Part shown: positions 60,472 to 64,000 of the stretch, one piece after another | Layout of the letters: each line of letters begins with the position of its first letter | How positions within the stretch are numbered: the first letter of the stretch is position 1 | Source of the DNA: Rhytidiadelphus loreus | Taxonomy: Eukaryota; Streptophyta; Bryopsida; Hypnales; Hylocomiaceae | NCBI GenBank assembly: GCA_947034895.1 | Contig: OX344763.1 | Location: 32,115,025 to 32,179,024, forward strand | DNA length: 64,000 bases | Reading direction: 5' to 3' | Program-made: the position numbers and the translations under genes | The notes under the pieces: model-generated | Database searches by the model: none | What the model was told of the DNA's origin: nothing | The model's input: the letters and a program-made list of their open reading frames with translations, nothing else

Positions 60472-61545
60472 TAGAATTGGGGTTCATGTTTGGGGATTTG
60501 ATGTTCGAGTGTGTGTATACTAAATAGTAGCTGCTTCCATTCTCTGCGAATGATTAGAATTTGGATTTTGAAATTCCAGGTTTGCAAAGTGTTCCAGTAA
60601 ATAGTGTTCTTGGGGTGGGGCTTGTTCTTTGCAGGGGAACACAATCAGAACGCAATCTTCTTAACCCCTCACCGCCCAGATTCAGCCAGCATGCTCAGGA
60701 AGCTCATCAATCAGCTCGACCATCATATTGCGTGTGCTGCCTATTTTTGCTGAACAAGTCCAATTCACCGTTACAATTGTTTGCTGCCTTGAATCTTCAA
60801 TAGATGCTTTGGGCTGATCTAGTTTCAGAAGAGTAGATTTCCAGAACATAACATTTAATCTTGCACAACTGTCAATCTTTGCCGAACACTGTGCAGTGCA
60901 TGGAGGTTTGATGAGCATGTATTTCAGTTCTTTGTGATGTGTTTCTTTGAGAAATTTGGAGGGTACAGAGAAGATCACAACATTCACATGCCCAATGAAT
61001 TTTTCGGACCACAACAGGAATTACCGCTCCATGATCTGCGTTTTTTCAAGGTGTGCCCCTATCGGCCAGTGACGGGGGCGACCTGCTACGTACATCCTTG
61101 TGCCCGGTGAGCCACAATCAGTTGCTGCCATGGACAATATATGTGCAGTTCGGAATAGCTTGACGTGTCTCATGTGCCACAATTAAGTGTGAGTTCTATT
61201 GAGCATGTACGGTACAGTACTTGGCACCTTGTCGATTGTCTACAAATCAAACAACAACAGTTGAAGCCGCCCGAAGCAGAGGTCGGTTCATTCGATTGCG
61301 AGATTCCAGACGTCGCTAACAAAAATTGTTACCTGAAAAAGATGATCACAAAGCCGTTTCTGGCTGAAGCCCAAGTACGGGAGTCTATGCTTAATTAAAA
61401 CAAAATGCACGTCGTTGTATCAGCCGAGTGACAACATCCGCTCAAACACCCACCGGTCCACAAACTTGCACATTTAAACCAACCAATTTTAATCCATTAG
61501 CAGAGACAGAGTCCATCATAAAACTGAACCCTAAACCAAAATTTC
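60472..61545. repeat. Near-identical patch, copy in block C
   Basis: Partner of 22,216-23,290. It carries the same open frames on both strands and virtually no differences. Because block C also holds a diverged version of the patch start at 59,130, this copy seems to have arrived later, by conversion or insertion. Confidence 0.7.
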
Positions 61546-61684
61546 AGTTTCCAAAAAAACCCAAACTCCATTTGCAGTTGGAAATTGGTGTGCTTGATCA
61601 AGATTGCATAAAAATGCAATGGTGTAGGAGTTGCTTAAGAATTGTGTAAGGTTGAGTTTGAAAATGGGGTGTATGTATGGAATA

Positions 61685-62113
61685 GGGGTAGTCACACCTT
61701 CTTCACTTTGCACTTGGGAGAATGGAGAATGGAAAGGTGGCGGCTTGGGGTTGGCTTCATGTTGGTAGAATATGCTTAGTTGGATATATCTTCCGCACTC
61801 CTAGTCTTCACCTCTTGAGGTGAAGATTGGAAGTGCGGAAGATATATCCACATAAGAAGATTCCTTTGTGCTCTACACTTTTACCTTTCATTGCCGCTTT
61901 ACCTTTATTGTTGCCGATTTCCCTCCAACTTTACATCTAATCTTAGGTTTAGGTAAGTTGCTTCTTTACTTTTTTCATTGTCCACTCTCAACACATCTTT
62001 TAGGGGTGTCACACCTCCTCACTCACCACGGCTTCCCATTGGCTCCTCCAAACCCTCAACAACTTCGCATTCTCCATTCTCCAAGTGCCAAGTGAAGAAG
62101 GTGTGACTACCCC
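61685..62113. mobile_element. 429-bp MITE with TIRs of about 33 bp, flanked by TA
   Basis: The left end GGGGTAGTCACACCTTCTTC and the right end GAAGAAGGTGTGACTACCCC are exact complements, and the match continues to about 33 bp. TA lies on both sides. Block B has the empty site near 23,430 (GGAATACAAATACGGG). Inside, 61,782-61,849 forms a second strong hairpin, with GGATATATCTTCCGCACT at its left and the complement at its right. Confidence 0.85.
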
Positions 62114-62279
62114 TAATACAAAATGGGGTCTTAAATTTTTGGTACCCCATTGTACGGTACAAGCATGGTCTACAATAAAATTGGATCCAATAATCTTATA
62201 AATGGTCTATTGTGCCATTCAATTTTTTTTGCATAATATAGAATACAATTGACATTTTTTTCTCTTACATAATAAACAT

Positions 62280-62905
62280 TCAGTTCTTACTCAATTCCAA
62301 ATCAAGCATACCAAATTTCAGTTTCAACAATCCAAACTCCATTTTGGTTGAATTATTTCATATTATTGATTGAAAATATTGGTGATGAATTTTTTTTTCA
62401 TTCAATTGCATTGATATGTAGGAAACATCTATATGCACACCTTTCCTTCAATAAGCATCTCCAAAAAGGTTTCAAAATTCTCTACAAAGATTTCAATGAT
62501 GTTGGGATGATAATCTCCAAATTTTGTAAAATAGATATTTCAAATTTTTAACTGGGTTTTGGAAAAGTAATTCTATCGTCATGCTCAACTATACAAAATT
62601 AGCTATCATGTGAGGGTCAAATAGCAAAATCTAATAACAACAAAGAAATATCTATTTCACAAAATTTGGACATCATCACTCCAACAATGAAACCTCCATG
62701 GAAGGAATTCTGGAACTTTTTCCAAGACGCTTGTTGAAGAAAAGATGTGCGCATGGATGTTTCACCTATACATCTATGCAATTGAATTTTTTAAAATTCA
62801 TCATCAATGTTTTTCAATCAATTATCATGAATATTAAATGAAATAATTCAACCATAATGGAATTTTGGGTTTTTGAAATTGAAACTTGGTATGCTTGAAT
62901 GATAA
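62280..62905. mobile_element. Fold-back element, block C copy
   Basis: The counterpart of 23,600-24,610 without the nested 375-bp insert. Arms run from AATCAAGCATACCAAATTTC to GAAACTTGGTATGCTTG, with the inner symmetry ATGTGCGCATGGATG against the complementary left half. Confidence 0.65.
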
Positions 62906-62999
62906 TTATGCAAACCAAAAAGAAAAGTCAATTGTATTTTGTATTATGCAGGAAAAAAAATTGAATGGCACAATAGGCAACTTGTAAGATTATCATACC

Positions 63000-64000
63000 T
63001 AATTGTATAAGTTGAACATTCAGATTGTCCCCTCGTAGGAGTGTTGTGCTACATCCGATTATGGATGCCTCTTGTAGCAAGTTTAAGGGGTCGGGTTTGT
63101 TGTAAATTCCTGATTCCATCCAGTAAGTTATGTAGAATCCTAAGCACCTTCACAAGAAACTCATATTGCATTTCCAGTGTCAAATTTTCCGGTGAGTCCC
63201 ACTTTTCCTTGTGTATCATACATTGGGAACATTGGGAAAAGTAGGACTCACCGAGAATTTTGACACTGGGAACGCAATATGAGCCCCCCGATGCTTGCCA
63301 TACTGACTCTTTCTTTGCGGTCTTCTTTTTTTCTCTTTCTCTAAATGGGAAACCGAGGGTCTTCTTACAGTAGCACAACAACAAGAATATATATCCGTGT
63401 TCCAACGGTCCATAATACACAGACAAGTTTGCATTCAAGATGTGGAAAGGAGCTTGGACTCATGGAATCCAAAAGTAAGAGACTCCTTCAAGAATGCTAC
63501 GCTTCTTCATTATTCACGAAACCTCTACTTGTCCTACTTCTTGAAAAATGAATTAGCGTTACATTATTTAGTATGCAAATCAAGGAGTTTCTCACAGTAA
63601 TTGGTTACAGTCAAAATAATTTTCTTACAGATAAGCAAGGAACTCATGTCTCTCGACTCACCAAAACTGTGGCATCCCATCTCGGTGCATAATAGTAGTC
63701 TTTTTTTTATCACTTCATGTGTCACAGAATATCCAACTTGGCAATGCAGTACAATAAGGTAGAGTGCTCTAGAAGCGACCAGTAACACAGAGGTACATTT
63801 TGCTTACTTCTAATGGAGTTGGTCGCTTTTAGTGACCACAATGTTTCAACTTCAAAAATCTGTAACTAATAAGTTGTTTCAAAATATGAAATGACTTGGG
63901 CTAGATGCCAATTCCATTTTTCTTCTTACAAAAATCTATTTAAAATTATTTCAAGGAATTTAGATTCCCTCCAAAGGCAATCAATTGTCTCTTAAAAGGT
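63000..64000. repeat. Continuation of block C, paralogous to 24,720-25,920
   Basis: The same landmarks occur as in block B, including the local inverted repeat around 63,190-63,255 and the MITE that begins at about 63,759 and leaves the window. No gene is supported. Block C therefore extends beyond the right edge. Confidence 0.6.

Overview
This is nuclear DNA of a land plant. It is AT-rich, intron-bearing and crowded with transposable elements. The clearest marker is an immune-receptor-like gene joining an alpha/beta-hydrolase N-terminus to NB-ARC and LRR domains. This class (HNL, hydrolase-NBS-LRR) was described from liverworts, so a bryophyte or another non-seed plant is likely. I cannot name the species from sequence alone.

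Layout. 1-2.2 kb: 3' part of a transposase-derived gene plus a small ORF (+). 3.2-8.2 kb: minus-strand exons encoding, in transcript order, a coiled-coil/RING-like protein, an acidic to basic low-complexity segment, and a B3 DNA-binding domain; a telobox sits just upstream of the first ATG. 8.5-14.9 kb (block A), 17.7-27.2 kb (block B) and 44-64 kb (block C) are paralogous segments. Each starts with an HNL locus on the minus strand, followed by its 5' flank and a more GC-rich repeated segment. A keeps only exon 1 and part of exon 2. B keeps exons 1-2 and the start of exon 3. C has the whole gene. 27.2-43.7 kb is almost entirely mobile DNA: CT-rich tandem repeats, CACTA-type ends, a decayed pogo-like transposase gene, fold-back MITEs, a 1,966-bp CACTA element with intact target duplications, and a tRNA-derived SINE.

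Main result. The block C gene has four exons, all introns in phase 0, with one domain per exon: leader (13 aa), hydrolase (216 aa), NB-ARC (451 aa), LRR (about 2,430 aa). The predicted protein is about 3,110 residues with about 97 consecutive 24-residue LRRs. The array has grown by tandem duplication, including two essentially identical 1,008-bp units of 14 LRRs. A 9-bp insertion places an in-frame stop inside the array, and about 1.5 kb of decaying LRR sequence follows. In all three hydrolase copies the nucleophile position of the GxSxG-type motif is glycine, which suggests a non-catalytic hydrolase fold.

How parts relate. A, B and C look like products of segmental duplication. Comparing them exposes several MITE insertions with matching empty sites, and a patch of about 1.1 kb (22.2-23.3 kb versus 60.5-61.5 kb) much more alike than its surroundings. 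Gene models come from reading frames and splice consensus only.
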